Notes under the pieces: generated by a model
Database searches by the model: none
Seen by the model: only the letters and a program-made list of their open reading frames with translations
Told to the model about the DNA's origin: nothing
Shown here: in pieces, positions 33,328-42,315 of the stretch
How the letters are laid out: each line of letters opens with the position of its first letter
Numbering within the stretch: position 1 is the first letter of the stretch
Program-made: the position numbers and the translations under genes
Origin: JAVBRD01 sp031548365
Lineage (GTDB): Bacteria; Bacillota; Clostridia; Christensenellales; UBA1750
Direction of reading: 5' to 3'
DNA: 64,000 nucleotides
NCBI GenBank assembly: GCA_031548365.1
Contig: JAVBRD010000013.1
Location: 1 to 64,000, forward strand

Positions 33328-34128
33328 TCAGCCTCCCTGCACGACGATACGCCCAAGCCCGCGCGCGGTGATCAAGCGCCCGAGGAGAACGAGCGCCGCC
33401 GTCCAGAAAAGCTGGAGCGCGAACACGCCGAATGCCGCGGATGGTTCAAGCACACCGGAAAATACGCGCGCGGGCAGTTCGTACACGCCGGCAAACGGCA
33501 AAAGCTCAAGCGCGCGCTTCGCCCAATCGGGGTAGTAAAGCAGGGGGACGATCATGCCGCTGAGCAGTGTGACGATCGGGGTTGTGATGCGCAGGATGCC
33601 GTCCGCAGCGAGCGTCCACATGGAGGCGATGCTCATGAGCGTTGTCAGCGCGGCGGATAACAGGATGGCTCCTAGGAGCGTGGGCGTCCATGCGAGGACG
33701 GAGAGCCAGGAGCCGGGAACCATCCGCCACTCGGGCGGGAACAAAAAAAGTGCGATGAGAAACTGCGGAACGGCGCGCAGAAGTGTGGGCGCAGTGCGAA
33801 GCGCGAGCGCGCGCACGTACCAGTAAGTGTAGAGATGAATGGGGCGCGCGAGCTCATAGGCGACGTTTCCTGAGCGCATCATGCTCATGATCTCCCCGTC
33901 GCCATTCCACGGGATGATGCCCAGCACCGCCTGCCCCAGCCAGATCATGGTGACGACCTGGGCGAGTGAGGTTTCGGGCGGCGTTGCAGCGCTCGCGTAA
34001 AACGCCCGAATAATCATCACACGGATGAGGCCAAACGCGATCTGCGTCATGATGCCCGCGAGCGCTGCCTCGCGGTACTGAAGCAGCGTGAGGAAACGCG
34101 CCTTCATCAGAGCGAAATACGTGCTCAT
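33328..34128 (-). CDS. ABC-2 type transporter permease (COG4587-like)
   Basis: 266 residues with six predicted membrane segments. N-terminal YFALMKARFLTLLQYREAAL and IPWNGDGEIMSMMRSGNVAY-like loops, with ELARPIHLYTYW, match the partner permease of this exporter group. ATG 34128 overlaps the ATPase stop as ATGA, so the three genes are translationally coupled in the order ATPase, permease, permease. Confidence 0.85.
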   Translation of the reverse strand: MSTYFALMKARFLTLLQYREAALAGIMTQIAFGLIRVMIIRAFYASAATPPETSLAQVVTMIWLGQAVLGIIPWNGDGEIMSMMRSGNVAYELARPIHLYTYWYVRALALRTAPTLLRAVPQFLIALFLFPPEWRMVPGSWLSVLAWTPTLLGAILLSAALTTLMSIASMWTLAADGILRITTPIVTLLSGMIVPLLYYPDWAKRALELLPFAGVYELPARVFSGVLEPSAAFGVFALQLFWTAALVLLGRLITARGLGRIVVQGG

Positions 34129-35129
34129 AGCCGGCTCTCCATCAGGTCGAGCTTGTCGTATAGCCGTGCGACCGTCTCGTCGATGGAGGGGGAGACGATC
34201 TCGATGTCGGAGAGCACCGCCTGCTCTTCAAGTACGATAAGCAGACGTGAGGGCGGTAGACGCGCGGGGTCAAACTCAATCACCACGCGTTCACGCGTTT
34301 GCTCGACGACGCGTGAAAATGGCGGAGGAACGATCTCCGATCGCATTTCGAGCGCGCGCGCGATCAACAAACGCTCCCCGCCCGATTCGGCTTTGAGGAG
34401 ACCGACCGGACCGTCGAGCAGGAGACGCCCGTGCCCGATGAGCATCACGCGCGAGCAAAGCGCTTCTATGTCGTCCATGTCGTGCGTGGTCAGGATAATG
34501 GTTGTTCCGCGCGATGCGTTGATTTCTTTGAGGAACTTGCGCACGGCGAGCTTTGATATGGCGTCAAGGCCGATAGTGGGTTCGTCCAGAAACAGTATGG
34601 ACGGGCGGTGGAGCAGGGACGCCGCGAGCTCGCAGCGCATTCTTTGACCGAGGCTGAGCTGTCGCACGGGAGTTTCGAGCAGGGACGAAAGGTCGAGGCG
34701 GCCGGTCAATTCGTCGAGCGACGCGCGGTAATCGGCTTCGGAGACTTTATAGATCGCGCGGAGCAACTCAAAGGAGTCGTGTACGGGCAAATCCCACCAA
34801 AGCTGCGACCGCTGCCCAAATACAACGCCGATACGGCTGACGTGTTTTTCGCGGTCTGTCCATGGTGTCAGACCATCGATGTCGCACTCGCCCGAGGTCG
34901 GGCGCAGGATACCGGAAAGGATTTTGATGGTTGTCGACTTCCCCGCGCCGTTCGGGCCGATGTACCCGCACAGCTCGCCTTCGGCGATGTCAAAGGATAC
35001 GCCGCCGAGCGCGTTGATGGTTTTCGTTTCTTTGGCGAACAACGATAGCAGCGCGCCGCCAAATCCCGGACGGCGCTTGCTGACGATGAACGCTTTGCGA
35101 AGATCGGTGACTTTGATCAGCGTTTTCAA
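34125..35129 (-). CDS. ABC transporter ATP-binding protein (COG4586-like)
   Basis: 334 residues. Walker A GPNGAGKSTTIKIL (near residue 60), a Q-loop in FGQRSQLWWDLP, signature LSLGQRMRCELA (near 150), Walker B ILFLDEPTIGLD and switch histidine TTHDMDD. A C-terminal extension of about 90 residues after the ABC fold is typical of this exporter group. TTG 35129 is chosen because AAGGGGGAT lies five bases upstream; ATG 35153 is an alternative. First gene of a three-gene exporter operon, divergent from the spore lipoprotein gene. Confidence 0.9.
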   Translation of the reverse strand: MKTLIKVTDLRKAFIVSKRRPGFGGALLSLFAKETKTINALGGVSFDIAEGELCGYIGPNGAGKSTTIKILSGILRPTSGECDIDGLTPWTDREKHVSRIGVVFGQRSQLWWDLPVHDSFELLRAIYKVSEADYRASLDELTGRLDLSSLLETPVRQLSLGQRMRCELAASLLHRPSILFLDEPTIGLDAISKLAVRKFLKEINASRGTTIILTTHDMDDIEALCSRVMLIGHGRLLLDGPVGLLKAESGGERLLIARALEMRSEIVPPPFSRVVEQTRERVVIEFDPARLPPSRLLIVLEEQAVLSDIEIVSPSIDETVARLYDKLDLMESRL

Positions 35130-35206
35130 AATATCCCCCTTGTAAATTCGCATGAATCATTTCCAACCTTCTGCGCACAATAGCCGCGTAAGGAGGCGAA
35201 TACCAC

Positions 35207-35782
35207 TTGAAAAAAACCATTATGCTCATTTTGGCCGTTGTCATGGTCGGCGTTTTGCTTGCCGGGTGCTTTAGATCACCCGCCGCTTCGCCCACGCCCA
35301 TGCGCACCAGTTCTCCCGCTCCCGTCGTGACGCCGCTGCCTACGCCCACGACCACGCTCTCGCCCTCTCCCGCTGTGCTGACACCGGGCGCGTCGCCTTC
35401 GATGACGCCCGGAACCACGCTCTCACCGGCGCCATCTGCGAGCGCTTCCACGGTCAGCGGGGCTGACATGTCCAAAAAAATTGCTGAAGAAATCGACAAG
35501 ATCAGCGAAGTTGCGTCCAGCTCGGTCGCCATCGTGGGCGACAGCGCGCTCATCGGTATTCAGTTTGATCAGCAGTATAAGGGCGAGCTGACCACGCGCA
35601 TCAAGGACATGGTCGCGGAAAAAGCCAAGGCGGCTGATCCAAACATCAAAAGGGTCGCGGTTTCGGCTGACCCGGACATCGTCACGCGCGTCAAAGCCAT
35701 GATGGCCGATCTCCAGAGCGGGAAATCAGTCGGCAGCGAATTTACCGAGATCGTTAACCGCCTCTCGCCGGTTGTGTCCTGA
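35207..35782 (+). CDS. YhcN/YlaJ family sporulation lipoprotein
   Basis: 191 residues. Lipoprotein signal with lipobox LLAGC (lipidated Cys at residue 21). A Ser/Thr/Pro-rich linker of about 55 residues (TPLPTPTTTLSPSP) follows, then the YhcN/YlaJ domain (about 85-185), recognised by SSSVAIVGDSALIGIQF and VAVSADPDIVTRVKAM. Family members sit in the spore inner membrane or coat region. TTG 35207 has AGGAGG ten bases upstream. A loose sigma-G/F-type match (GAATC, 17 bases, CACAATA) lies upstream. A terminator follows. Confidence 0.85.
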   Translation: MKKTIMLILAVVMVGVLLAGCFRSPAASPTPMRTSSPAPVVTPLPTPTTTLSPSPAVLTPGASPSMTPGTTLSPAPSASASTVSGADMSKKIAEEIDKISEVASSSVAIVGDSALIGIQFDQQYKGELTTRIKDMVAEKAKAADPNIKRVAVSADPDIVTRVKAMMADLQSGKSVGSEFTEIVNRLSPVVS

Positions 35783-35818
35783 CAAGTGCGGTAAGACGGA
35801 CGGCGAAAGCCGTAAGAG

Positions 35819-35853
35819 CCGCTCGAAAAGCTTTCGAGCGGTTGTTTCTTTTT
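35819..35853 (+). terminator. intrinsic terminator after the YhcN-type gene
   Basis: CCGCTCGAAA (35819-35828) pairs with TTTCGAGCGG (35832-35841), followed by TTGTTTCTTTTTTT. Confidence 0.9.
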
Positions 35854-35949
35854 TTGGCGAAGGACGGCGAGCATACCACACGCGGAAAGTAATGTCAACC
35901 GGGCAGCATGAAAGGGAGTGTCCAAATGCACTGATCCAAGGAAATGCCT

Positions 35950-36468
35950 TTAGAGCGTGATCCAGTAGCGCTGGAGGATCTCGCCTTCGTCCACGACCTC
36001 ATTTTCAAGCTTGCCGCCGTTCGCGAGGATAACACCTGCGGACGCGGGGTTTTCCTTTGCGCACGTGACGAGCACACGGCGGTCGGTCAGGTGCTCGCGG
36101 CAGTAATCAAGAGCGAGCGCGAGCTGACGCTTGCCGTAACCCTTGCCGCGCTCGGAGGGGCGGATGCCGTAGCCGATGTGGCCGCCTCTGAAGAGCAGTT
36201 CGTCGTTGAGGACGTGGCGGATGGAAACAGCGCCGCAAAGCCGTGAGCTGTTCATGAAGAAGAACAAGTCCTCCACCACACGGTCGGGCGGACACGTCTG
36301 TGCGCATCGGCGGGCGCTGATCACTTTCAGCCACTCGGAATATGCGAGACCTTTTCTGCGGATCCCGCCCGGGTGTAAACGCCCGCCGAATGTCTCCCAT
36401 TCATCCATCATGTCGTTGTACGCGCTCTCGTGTGTCTCGTTGGGGATCACCAGCTTCGGGTCGTTCAT
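35950..36468 (-). CDS. GNAT family N-acetyltransferase
   Basis: 172 residues. The acetyl-CoA motif A, IRPSERGKGYGKRQLALAL, lies near residue 103, preceded by the beta4 strand GHIGYGI. TCAKENPASAGVILANGG near 138 is the usual motif B. Relatives are YjaB/RimJ-like acetyltransferases of unknown target. ATG 36468 follows AGGAGG. It is downstream of and co-oriented with the phosphoesterase gene, 20 bases away. Confidence 0.88.
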   Translation of the reverse strand: MNDPKLVIPNETHESAYNDMMDEWETFGGRLHPGGIRRKGLAYSEWLKVISARRCAQTCPPDRVVEDLFFFMNSSRLCGAVSIRHVLNDELLFRGGHIGYGIRPSERGKGYGKRQLALALDYCREHLTDRRVLVTCAKENPASAGVILANGGKLENEVVDEGEILQRYWITL

Positions 36469-36488
36469 GTCGGAGCCTCCTGTTGTTT

Positions 36489-37352
36489 TTAAGAGGGTTG
36501 CGAGCGTTTGAGCGTAATGACGACCACCTCAGGCGGCGTGAAAACGCGATAAGGGAAAGCACGGGAGACGCCCAGCCCCGCGCTCACGATCATGGCCTTG
36601 TGGTCGAGATCGTACATACCGTAGCTGTGCTCCGGCAAAGGCCGCTGGTTGGGCGCGGCTAGCGCGCCGATCAGCGGCATGCGTACCTGTCCGCCGTGCG
36701 TGTGACCCGAGAGCGTGAGATCATATCCCAGTTCAAAATACTTGTCGATGTACTCGGGGCGATGCGCGAGCAGAATTTTGAAGTCGTTATTTTCAGACGA
36801 AAGCCGTTCGAGGTCTCTGAAATATCCTGAACGCTTTTTGAGAAGGGAGTCGTTGACACCGACGAGGGAGATCGAGGACGGCTCTCGCGTGATGCGCGCG
36901 GATTCATCGCTCAAGACGCGAACGCCCAGACCGCGCATAGTTTCAAGGTGATCTTTGTACCTTGGGGTGGCGAGCTCGTGGTTGCCGGTCACGTAGTACA
37001 CGGGCGCAAGGCCCGTGATTCGTGCGGTGAGCGAGAGTGCGGTTTCGGGTGAGCCTTTGTACTCGTCAAACCAATCGCCTGTGATGGCGATGATATCGGG
37101 GTTTTCCTCTTCGATGAGTGCAAAGAGATCATCATTGTCCTCGCCGAAGGACGCGCCGTGAAGATCGGTCAGCTGGACGATCTTAAAGCCATCAAAAGAA
37201 GAAGGCACGCGCGGCGATGCAAACTCATAGCGTTTGACACTCAAACGGCTGTATTGCATCCCCGACGCGAAAAAAACGACAAGAGCGATTGCCGAAGCAA
37301 TGGGTACCATCCACAAACGTAAACCACCGCGTTTTTTTTTGATAATGCACAC
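36489..37352 (-). CDS. membrane-anchored metallophosphoesterase (YkuE-like)
   Basis: 287 residues. One N-terminal membrane segment (MVPIASAIALVVFFASG). Calcineurin-like metal motifs: IVQLTDLHGASFG near residue 60, ITGDWFDEY near 92, VTGNHELA near 122, and SGHTHGGQVRMP near 220. Domain faces outward if the segment is a signal anchor; related proteins act on lipid or UDP-sugar phosphates, substrate unknown. GTG 37352 lies immediately after GAGGT with tight spacing, so the true start is uncertain. It reads divergently from spoIIIAA. Confidence 0.87.
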   Translation of the reverse strand: MCIIKKKRGGLRLWMVPIASAIALVVFFASGMQYSRLSVKRYEFASPRVPSSFDGFKIVQLTDLHGASFGEDNDDLFALIEEENPDIIAITGDWFDEYKGSPETALSLTARITGLAPVYYVTGNHELATPRYKDHLETMRGLGVRVLSDESARITREPSSISLVGVNDSLLKKRSGYFRDLERLSSENNDFKILLAHRPEYIDKYFELGYDLTLSGHTHGGQVRMPLIGALAAPNQRPLPEHSYGMYDLDHKAMIVSAGLGVSRAFPYRVFTPPEVVVITLKRSQPS

Positions 37353-37434
37353 CTCGTGCGCCCGAAAGCAGGCGCTTTTAGTTTAGCCGCAAAGCAGTAT
37401 TCGATTCGACGGCGCGCGCTTTATCACCTGCTCA

Positions 37435-37464
37435 ATCATAGCGGGCCAAGCCTTGACATATACA
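37435..37464 (+). promoter_or_regulatory. sigma-E-like promoter of the spoIIIA operon
   Basis: ATCATAGC (37435-37442), 14 bases, CATATACA (37457-37464), close to the sigma-E pattern (GTCATATT, 14-15 bases, CATACAAT). It ends 23 bases before the spoIIIAA ATG. spoIIIA is sigma-E-controlled in the mother cell of known spore formers. Confidence 0.45.
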
Positions 37465-37487
37465 TCAGGCGACCGGAGGGGATGCGC

Positions 37488-38396
37488 ATGCTGGAAGCGC
37501 TCAGGCACACGCCGCTCGACGCGCTTTTGCGCAGGTTGGAGCCGGACGAAATGCTCAGTCTGCGAGAAATACGCGTGCGCGTAGGCCGCCCCGTGATGGC
37601 GCGTGTCGGCGAGAAAAACGTTTTTTTCACCGGTAGAGGTTTTGCTCTTGAGCCGCTAGCGGGCGCGGAGACGGTCACTGCCGAGTATTGCCAGAGACTG
37701 CTTGACGCGCTGACCAAGTGCTCAGCTTACGCATACGAAGACGAACTGCGCATGGGCTACATGACGCTGGACGGCGGGCACCGCGTGGGCGTGAGCGGGC
37801 AGGTGCAGTGCCGCGATGGACGCGTTGTGCGGCTAAAGCACGCGACAGGGTTCCACATCCGCGTGGCGAGCGCCGTGCCTGGGTGCGCAACAAGGGTGCT
37901 GCCACATTTGACGCAGGGAGCAAGGCCGCTTTCCACGCTCGTGATCGCCCCGCCGGGCGCGGGAAAGACCACGCTTCTGCGCGATATCGCAAGGCAGATG
38001 GGGGCTAAGCTCCGCGTTACGGTCATCGACGAGCGCGGGGAAATCGCTGGCTGTACGAAGGGCGTGCCATCCCACGATGTCGGGCTGATGACAGACGTTC
38101 TGGACGGCTGCGCGAAAGCCGAAGGCGTGATGATGGCATTGCGCGCGCTTTCGCCCGACGCGCTGATCGTGGACGAGATTGGAGGTGCGGGAGACGTTTC
38201 CGCGCTCGAGGAAGCAGCGCGGTGCGGTGTGGCCGTGATCGCGTCCGCGCATGGTCGGGCATTGGAGGATGTCCGGCTTCGACCAACTCTGCGTGGGATA
38301 ATTAACGCGCGCGCGTTTGAGCGCTTCATCACACTGGACACGCCCGGAGGAATGCTTGGCGTCTTCGACGCGGACGGAAGGAGGCGGGGGATGTGA
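37488..38396 (+). CDS. spoIIIAA: stage III sporulation protein AA, ATPase
   Basis: 302 residues. The SpoIIIAA family fold with Walker A APPGAGKTTLLRDIAR near residue 147, IDERGEIAG near 180, and Walker B ALIVDEIGGAGDVSAL near 225 resembles secretion-type hexameric ATPases. It powers the mother-cell-side complex of the feeding channel. ATG 37488 is chosen because CGGAGGGG lies six bases upstream; longer in-frame starts lie before the promoter. The stop overlaps spoIIIAB (GTGA). First of eight genes. Confidence 0.95.
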   Translation: MLEALRHTPLDALLRRLEPDEMLSLREIRVRVGRPVMARVGEKNVFFTGRGFALEPLAGAETVTAEYCQRLLDALTKCSAYAYEDELRMGYMTLDGGHRVGVSGQVQCRDGRVVRLKHATGFHIRVASAVPGCATRVLPHLTQGARPLSTLVIAPPGAGKTTLLRDIARQMGAKLRVTVIDERGEIAGCTKGVPSHDVGLMTDVLDGCAKAEGVMMALRALSPDALIVDEIGGAGDVSALEEAARCGVAVIASAHGRALEDVRLRPTLRGIINARAFERFITLDTPGGMLGVFDADGRRRGM

Positions 38397-38920
38397 CCGC
38401 GATTCACGTCGTAGGCATGGCGGCGGTCGCAGGCGGCGGCTGGCTGCTTGGGGGTGGACTTGCGCGCGCGCTCGGACAAAGGGAACGCGCGCTGGCCGAG
38501 ATCATCGGCGCGCTCAGCCACTTAAGAGCGCGCGTGGCGCTCTCGGGCGACGCGTTGGATGACGCGATGCGCGCGGCCGCCGACGTTGCCTCCGATTCCG
38601 CTTCGTCGTTTCTGCGAAATGTCGCGAGCAGAATGGATGACGGAAATGCGCTCAAGGAAAGCGTATCCGGCGCGCTCCATGCGCTCCCGCGTACCAATAC
38701 GCTATGGCATCTGAGCACACGCGACCGTGTGCCGATCCTCGCGCTCGCGCGCGAAATGGGCGCGGGGGGTTTAGCAGAGCAGCGCGCGGCGCTGGAGGCC
38801 GCGCTGAGCGCGTTGGAAACGCAACGCGTCGACGCGAAAGACAAGCAATCACGCAATGCCCGGCTTTATCGCGCGCTTGGCGCAATGGGCGGGATTGCCT
38901 CGGCGCTCATGCTGCTGTAA
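38393..38920 (+). CDS. spoIIIAB: stage III sporulation protein AB
   Basis: 175 residues. N-terminal membrane segment (VGMAAVAGGGWLLGGGLARAL), a soluble helical bundle resembling GspF cytoplasmic domains, and a C-terminal membrane segment (LYRALGAMGGIASALMLL). In known systems it is the platform-like component of the channel complex. The GTG start overlaps the spoIIIAA stop. Confidence 0.92.
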   Translation: MTAIHVVGMAAVAGGGWLLGGGLARALGQRERALAEIIGALSHLRARVALSGDALDDAMRAAADVASDSASSFLRNVASRMDDGNALKESVSGALHALPRTNTLWHLSTRDRVPILALAREMGAGGLAEQRAALEAALSALETQRVDAKDKQSRNARLYRALGAMGGIASALMLL

Positions 38921-38961
38921 GTCACCGAAGTCGTACGTCGTCGCCCACATGGAGGTTGAGC

Positions 38962-39159
38962 ATGCAGGTCGATTTGATTTTCAGAATCGCGGGTATCGGT
39001 ATCCTCGTCGCGGTGGTTGGCGAGGTCTTGAAGCGCACGGGGCGCGAGGAGATGGCCATGATGACAACACTGGCCGGGCTCGTTATTGTGCTGCTCATGG
39101 TGGTCAACCTCGTGGGCGATTTGTTCACCAGTGTTCGGACCATCTTCGGGCTGAACTAA
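38962..39159 (+). CDS. spoIIIAC: stage III sporulation protein AC
   Basis: 65 residues and two membrane segments (LIFRIAGIGILVAVVGEVL and TTLAGLVIVLLMVVNLV), the standard size and composition of SpoIIIAC. The motif KRTGREEMA in the short loop is conserved in the family. ATG 38962 has GGAGG eight bases upstream. Two bases of gap plus start follow to spoIIIAD. Confidence 0.92.
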   Translation: MQVDLIFRIAGIGILVAVVGEVLKRTGREEMAMMTTLAGLVIVLLMVVNLVGDLFTSVRTIFGLN

Positions 39160-39163
39160 GGGT

Positions 39164-39550
39164 ATGGAGATACTCAAGATCGTGGGACTCGCGCTATCCG
39201 CCGCGGTGTTGTGCCTGCTGCTCCGGCAGACGCGGCCGGAGATGGCCGTGCTGGTAGCGCTCGCGGCGGGCGTGGCGCTGTTTTTCGTTGTGATCGCGCG
39301 GGTGGGCGGTGTTATTGACGCGCTTGAAAAATTGTCGCAGCGGGCAGGGCTGCACTCGCAGACAATGGAAGCGGTCGTGCGTGTGATCGGTGTCGCGTTC
39401 ATTGCGGAGTTGGGAGCTCAGGCGTGCAGGGACGCTGGCGAGGGCGCGCTCGCGCTCAAAGTGGAACTCGGTGGACGAGTTGTGATGCTCGCGATGGCCG
39501 TGCCTTTGCTCATCACGGTGATGGACAGCCTGTTCGCGCTCATGCCATGA
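39164..39550 (+). CDS. spoIIIAD: stage III sporulation protein AD
   Basis: 128 residues with four membrane segments, for example ALSAAVLCLLLRQTRPEMAV and VALAAGVALFFVVIARVGGV, ending in a helix pair (MLAMAVPLLITVMDSLFALM). The pattern and the position in the operon match SpoIIIAD. The start at 39164 lies four bases after the spoIIIAC stop with a weak SD. Confidence 0.92.
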   Translation: MEILKIVGLALSAAVLCLLLRQTRPEMAVLVALAAGVALFFVVIARVGGVIDALEKLSQRAGLHSQTMEAVVRVIGVAFIAELGAQACRDAGEGALALKVELGGRVVMLAMAVPLLITVMDSLFALMP

Positions 39551-39572
39551 GATGCATAAGAAGGTGGAGTAA

Positions 39573-40739
39573 GTGCGCAAAGCGGTGTTGATTGCGTTGG
39601 TGCTCGCGTTCGCGCTGATTCCATGGGCGTGCGCGTTCGCCTCGGGCCCGGCTGGAATTGAGCAGGGGGTGACGCGCGTGATGGAGGGCGTGGACGTACG
39701 CGCGTGGGAGGACGTGCTGAGCGATTTTCCTGAACTGCGTGCGGAAGGATTGGATGTCTCAACCATTGTCACAAAACTCGCCATGGGAGAGGCCGTGTTG
39801 TCCCCGGGCGAAGCGCTCAAGCTGCTTGGAGCGGCACTTGTCGGGCGCGCTCTTGATTCGGTGCCGCTTATTCTGCGCATCATCGTGCTCGCGGCCATGG
39901 GCGGCGTGCTCACCCAAATGCGCGGGTCTCTTGGAGCGGAAGGTGTGTCGGACGTGGTGCAGTTCGTGTGCCTTGGCATCCTCGTGGTGCCGCTCACGGC
40001 TGATTTTGTATCGCTCGCGCTCAAAAGCCGCGACGCGGTGGAGCGTATGTCGGGCTTTATGCGCGGCTCCCTCCCCGTGCTGCTCTCGCTCATGGTCACG
40101 CTGGGAGCGAACGCCACGGCGGCGGTCATGCAGCCCGCGGTACTCGCGGCCACGGGCATTGTAGGTGTGCTGGTGGCCAATATCGTGCTTCCGCTGCTGA
40201 TGTGCGCGGCTGTCCTCTCCGCGCTGTGCAGCCTTTCATCCTACATACGGCTTGACAAGCTGCGCGCGCTTCTGCAAACGGCGTGCCACTGGACGTTGGG
40301 TGTGTCGCTCACGGTCTATCTCGCGGTGCTTGCGATACAGGGCGTCGCAGCGTCCACGTTTGACGGTGTGGCTTTTCGTACGGCCAAGTACGCGGTGGAC
40401 AACTTCGTGCCCGTGGTGGGCGGCATGTTTGCCGATACCATGGATTCGCTTTTGTCTTGCTCGGTGCTGATCAAAAACGGCCTCGGTTTTTGCGGCATGC
40501 TTGCGCTGGCCGCACTCTGCCTTGAACCGTGTGTCAACCTACTGGTTGGCATCGGGTGTTACCGGTTTGCTGCAGCCGTGCTCGAACCCATCGCTGATGC
40601 GCGTATGACCGCGTTTCTTGGCAACATCGCGGGTGTGCTGACGTCGCTTATGGCCGCCGTGCTCTCGGTTGCTGCGATGTTTTTTGTGGTTGTCGCGCTC
40701 ATCGTTTCGGCGGGCGGCGCGGTCGTTGGCGGGGGGTGA
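39573..40739 (+). CDS. spoIIIAE: stage III sporulation protein AE
   Basis: 388 residues. N-terminal signal-like segment ending in WACAFA, an extracytoplasmic helix region (about 25-85), then about seven to eight membrane segments. This matches the polytopic SpoIIIAE protein. The GTG start at 39573 has GGTGGAG upstream at usual spacing. Its stop is followed after four bases by the spoIIIAF GTG. Confidence 0.92.
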   Translation: MRKAVLIALVLAFALIPWACAFASGPAGIEQGVTRVMEGVDVRAWEDVLSDFPELRAEGLDVSTIVTKLAMGEAVLSPGEALKLLGAALVGRALDSVPLILRIIVLAAMGGVLTQMRGSLGAEGVSDVVQFVCLGILVVPLTADFVSLALKSRDAVERMSGFMRGSLPVLLSLMVTLGANATAAVMQPAVLAATGIVGVLVANIVLPLLMCAAVLSALCSLSSYIRLDKLRALLQTACHWTLGVSLTVYLAVLAIQGVAASTFDGVAFRTAKYAVDNFVPVVGGMFADTMDSLLSCSVLIKNGLGFCGMLALAALCLEPCVNLLVGIGCYRFAAAVLEPIADARMTAFLGNIAGVLTSLMAAVLSVAAMFFVVVALIVSAGGAVVGGG

Positions 40740-40743
40740 TCAG

Positions 40744-41208
40744 GTGGTAGAGGCGATCAGGCCGGTGATCATGACGGTGGCGGGGCTATCGCTGATCTCC
40801 ATAGCGGTCGATCTCGCTTTGCCAAAAGGCAAGCTCAAGCCCATCGCGCAGTTTGTGTTGGGGCTGATGGTCATGCTCTCGCTCATAGAGCCCGTGTTCG
40901 GTGCGCTCGCGGGGCTTGCCGAGCGCGCGGAGGAGATGAAGTTGTCGCTCTTGACGGTGGGATCGGGTGCGTCCGTGGAAGCCTACGCGTCACTTCCGCT
41001 CCAGACGTTCGCGGCGGAGGCCGTCGCGGAGGAAACTGCGATTCGCGCGGGCGCGCGGCGGGTCAAAGCCACTGCAAAGGTCGATGATGCGGGCGTAATC
41101 GAGCTGGTGCGTGTTCAGTGCGACCTGACCGGAAGCGCGTGCGGCGAGTTGGAGCGATGCCTGTCTGAATACTTCCCGGGCACACAGGTTGATGTCGTCC
41201 CGTTCTAA
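40744..41208 (+). CDS. spoIIIAF: stage III sporulation protein AF
   Basis: 154 residues. Two N-terminal membrane segments (VIMTVAGLSLISIAVDLALP and IAQFVLGLMVMLSLIEPVFG) precede a soluble C-terminal ring-building-like domain (about 75-154) with the RVKATAKVDDAGVIELVRV beta pattern. The GTG start at 40744 lies after GGGGGTGA; an in-frame upstream stretch belongs to spoIIIAE coding. Confidence 0.9.
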   Translation: MVEAIRPVIMTVAGLSLISIAVDLALPKGKLKPIAQFVLGLMVMLSLIEPVFGALAGLAERAEEMKLSLLTVGSGASVEAYASLPLQTFAAEAVAEETAIRAGARRVKATAKVDDAGVIELVRVQCDLTGSACGELERCLSEYFPGTQVDVVPF

Positions 41209-41272
41209 ACGGGGACAGGCAGGCATACTTTTGACCAGCATATGACGCAGGCGCAAATGGGGAGGTGTGGCC

Positions 41273-41728
41273 TTGGAAAGCCGGACGCCCGCGTGGCTTG
41301 AGACACTGAAAAAAGTGCGGGGCATTGAGTGGATCGTTCTGTTGATCGTGCTGGGGGTGGCGCTTGCACTCATCGCGCCTTCGCTTACGCCGCAGTCGTC
41401 GCCTGAAACCCAGCGGTCTCCGCCGCTGTCTGTATCCATTGGAAGTGACGAGGAGTTAAGGCTTGGCCGCGTGTTGTCATCCGTGGAAGGCGCGGGGGAG
41501 GTTGAGGTGTTCCTCACCTACGCTGAGGACAGCGGAAAGTCCTCAACAGCCAAGCCGTCGCAAAGCGTCAAGGGTGTGATCGTAGTGGCGGAAGGCGCGG
41601 GGGATGTCGCGCTGCGCATCCGGCTCACCGACGCGGTTCGCGCCGCCCTCGACATTCCGGTGTCACGCATCGAAGTGCTGCCCATGAAGGCATCGCCCAC
41701 ACAAGCGCAACAGATGAGAGGAGAATGA
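41273..41728 (+). CDS. spoIIIAG: stage III sporulation protein AG
   Basis: 151 residues. One membrane segment at about residues 20-37 (WIVLLIVLGVALALIAPSL), then a ring-building motif domain with ELRLGRVLSSVEGAGEVEVF. In other species SpoIIIAG forms a large ring in the channel. TTG 41273 is chosen because GGAGGTG lies five bases upstream; GTG 41267 overlaps that SD. The stop overlaps an alternative spoIIIAH ATG. Confidence 0.92.
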   Translation: MESRTPAWLETLKKVRGIEWIVLLIVLGVALALIAPSLTPQSSPETQRSPPLSVSIGSDEELRLGRVLSSVEGAGEVEVFLTYAEDSGKSSTAKPSQSVKGVIVVAEGAGDVALRIRLTDAVRAALDIPVSRIEVLPMKASPTQAQQMRGE

Positions 41729-41730
41729 AA

Positions 41731-42309
41731 ATGCGCATCAAAACCAATTTCAAGATTCCCGAATGGCTGAGCAGCAGGTACGCGGTAATCGCCGCGCTGG
41801 TGGTACTGGTCGGTGTAGCGGGGTATTTCAACATCCGCTCTGCGACGCCGGACGAAGGGCTGGCTGTCATCTCCCGTAGTGCGAAACCCACCGCGGGCGC
41901 GTCGATTAGTCCTGCGCAAGCCACGCCCACGCCCGCGAAAGCAAAGGTGACGGCGGCGCCTGCAGGATTCTTTGATGAATACCGGGCCGATAAGCAAAAG
42001 ACGCGCGAGGCGGAGATCAGGATGCTCGATGAGCTGTTAGGCAGCAAGGACACCACGGCTCAGGCGCGCCGAGAGGCGGAGGAACAAAAACTCGACCTCA
42101 TCGAGCGCATGGAAAAAGAAACGACGGGCGAGGGCGTGCTCAAGGCCAAGGGATTCAAGGATGTGATCGTTACCGTGGGCGACGACAGCGTCAACGTCAT
42201 CATCAAGGCAGAAAAGCTGACGGAGCCGCAGGCCACGACGGTGATGGAGCTCATCATTCGCGAAACCGGCGAGGATCCGAAAGACATCAAAATCATCCCG
42301 ACGGCGTAA
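41731..42309 (+). CDS. spoIIIAH: stage III sporulation protein AH
   Basis: 192 residues. N-terminal membrane segment (YAVIAALVVLVGVAGYFNI), a Pro/Ala/Thr-rich linker (about 45-80), and a C-terminal YscJ/FliF-like domain (about 95-190) with GFKDVIVTVGDDSVNVIIKA. It interacts across the engulfment space with SpoIIQ in known systems. ATG 41731 has AGGAG seven bases upstream; ATG 41725 lies too close to it. Last gene before a strong terminator. Confidence 0.93.
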   Translation: MRIKTNFKIPEWLSSRYAVIAALVVLVGVAGYFNIRSATPDEGLAVISRSAKPTAGASISPAQATPTPAKAKVTAAPAGFFDEYRADKQKTREAEIRMLDELLGSKDTTAQARREAEEQKLDLIERMEKETTGEGVLKAKGFKDVIVTVGDDSVNVIIKAEKLTEPQATTVMELIIRETGEDPKDIKIIPTA

Positions 42310-42315
42310 CAAAAA

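Noticed and set aside
32501..33535. Plus-strand 344-codon frame
   Set aside because: Antisense to the first ABC-2 permease and the end of the second; charged, low-complexity translation.
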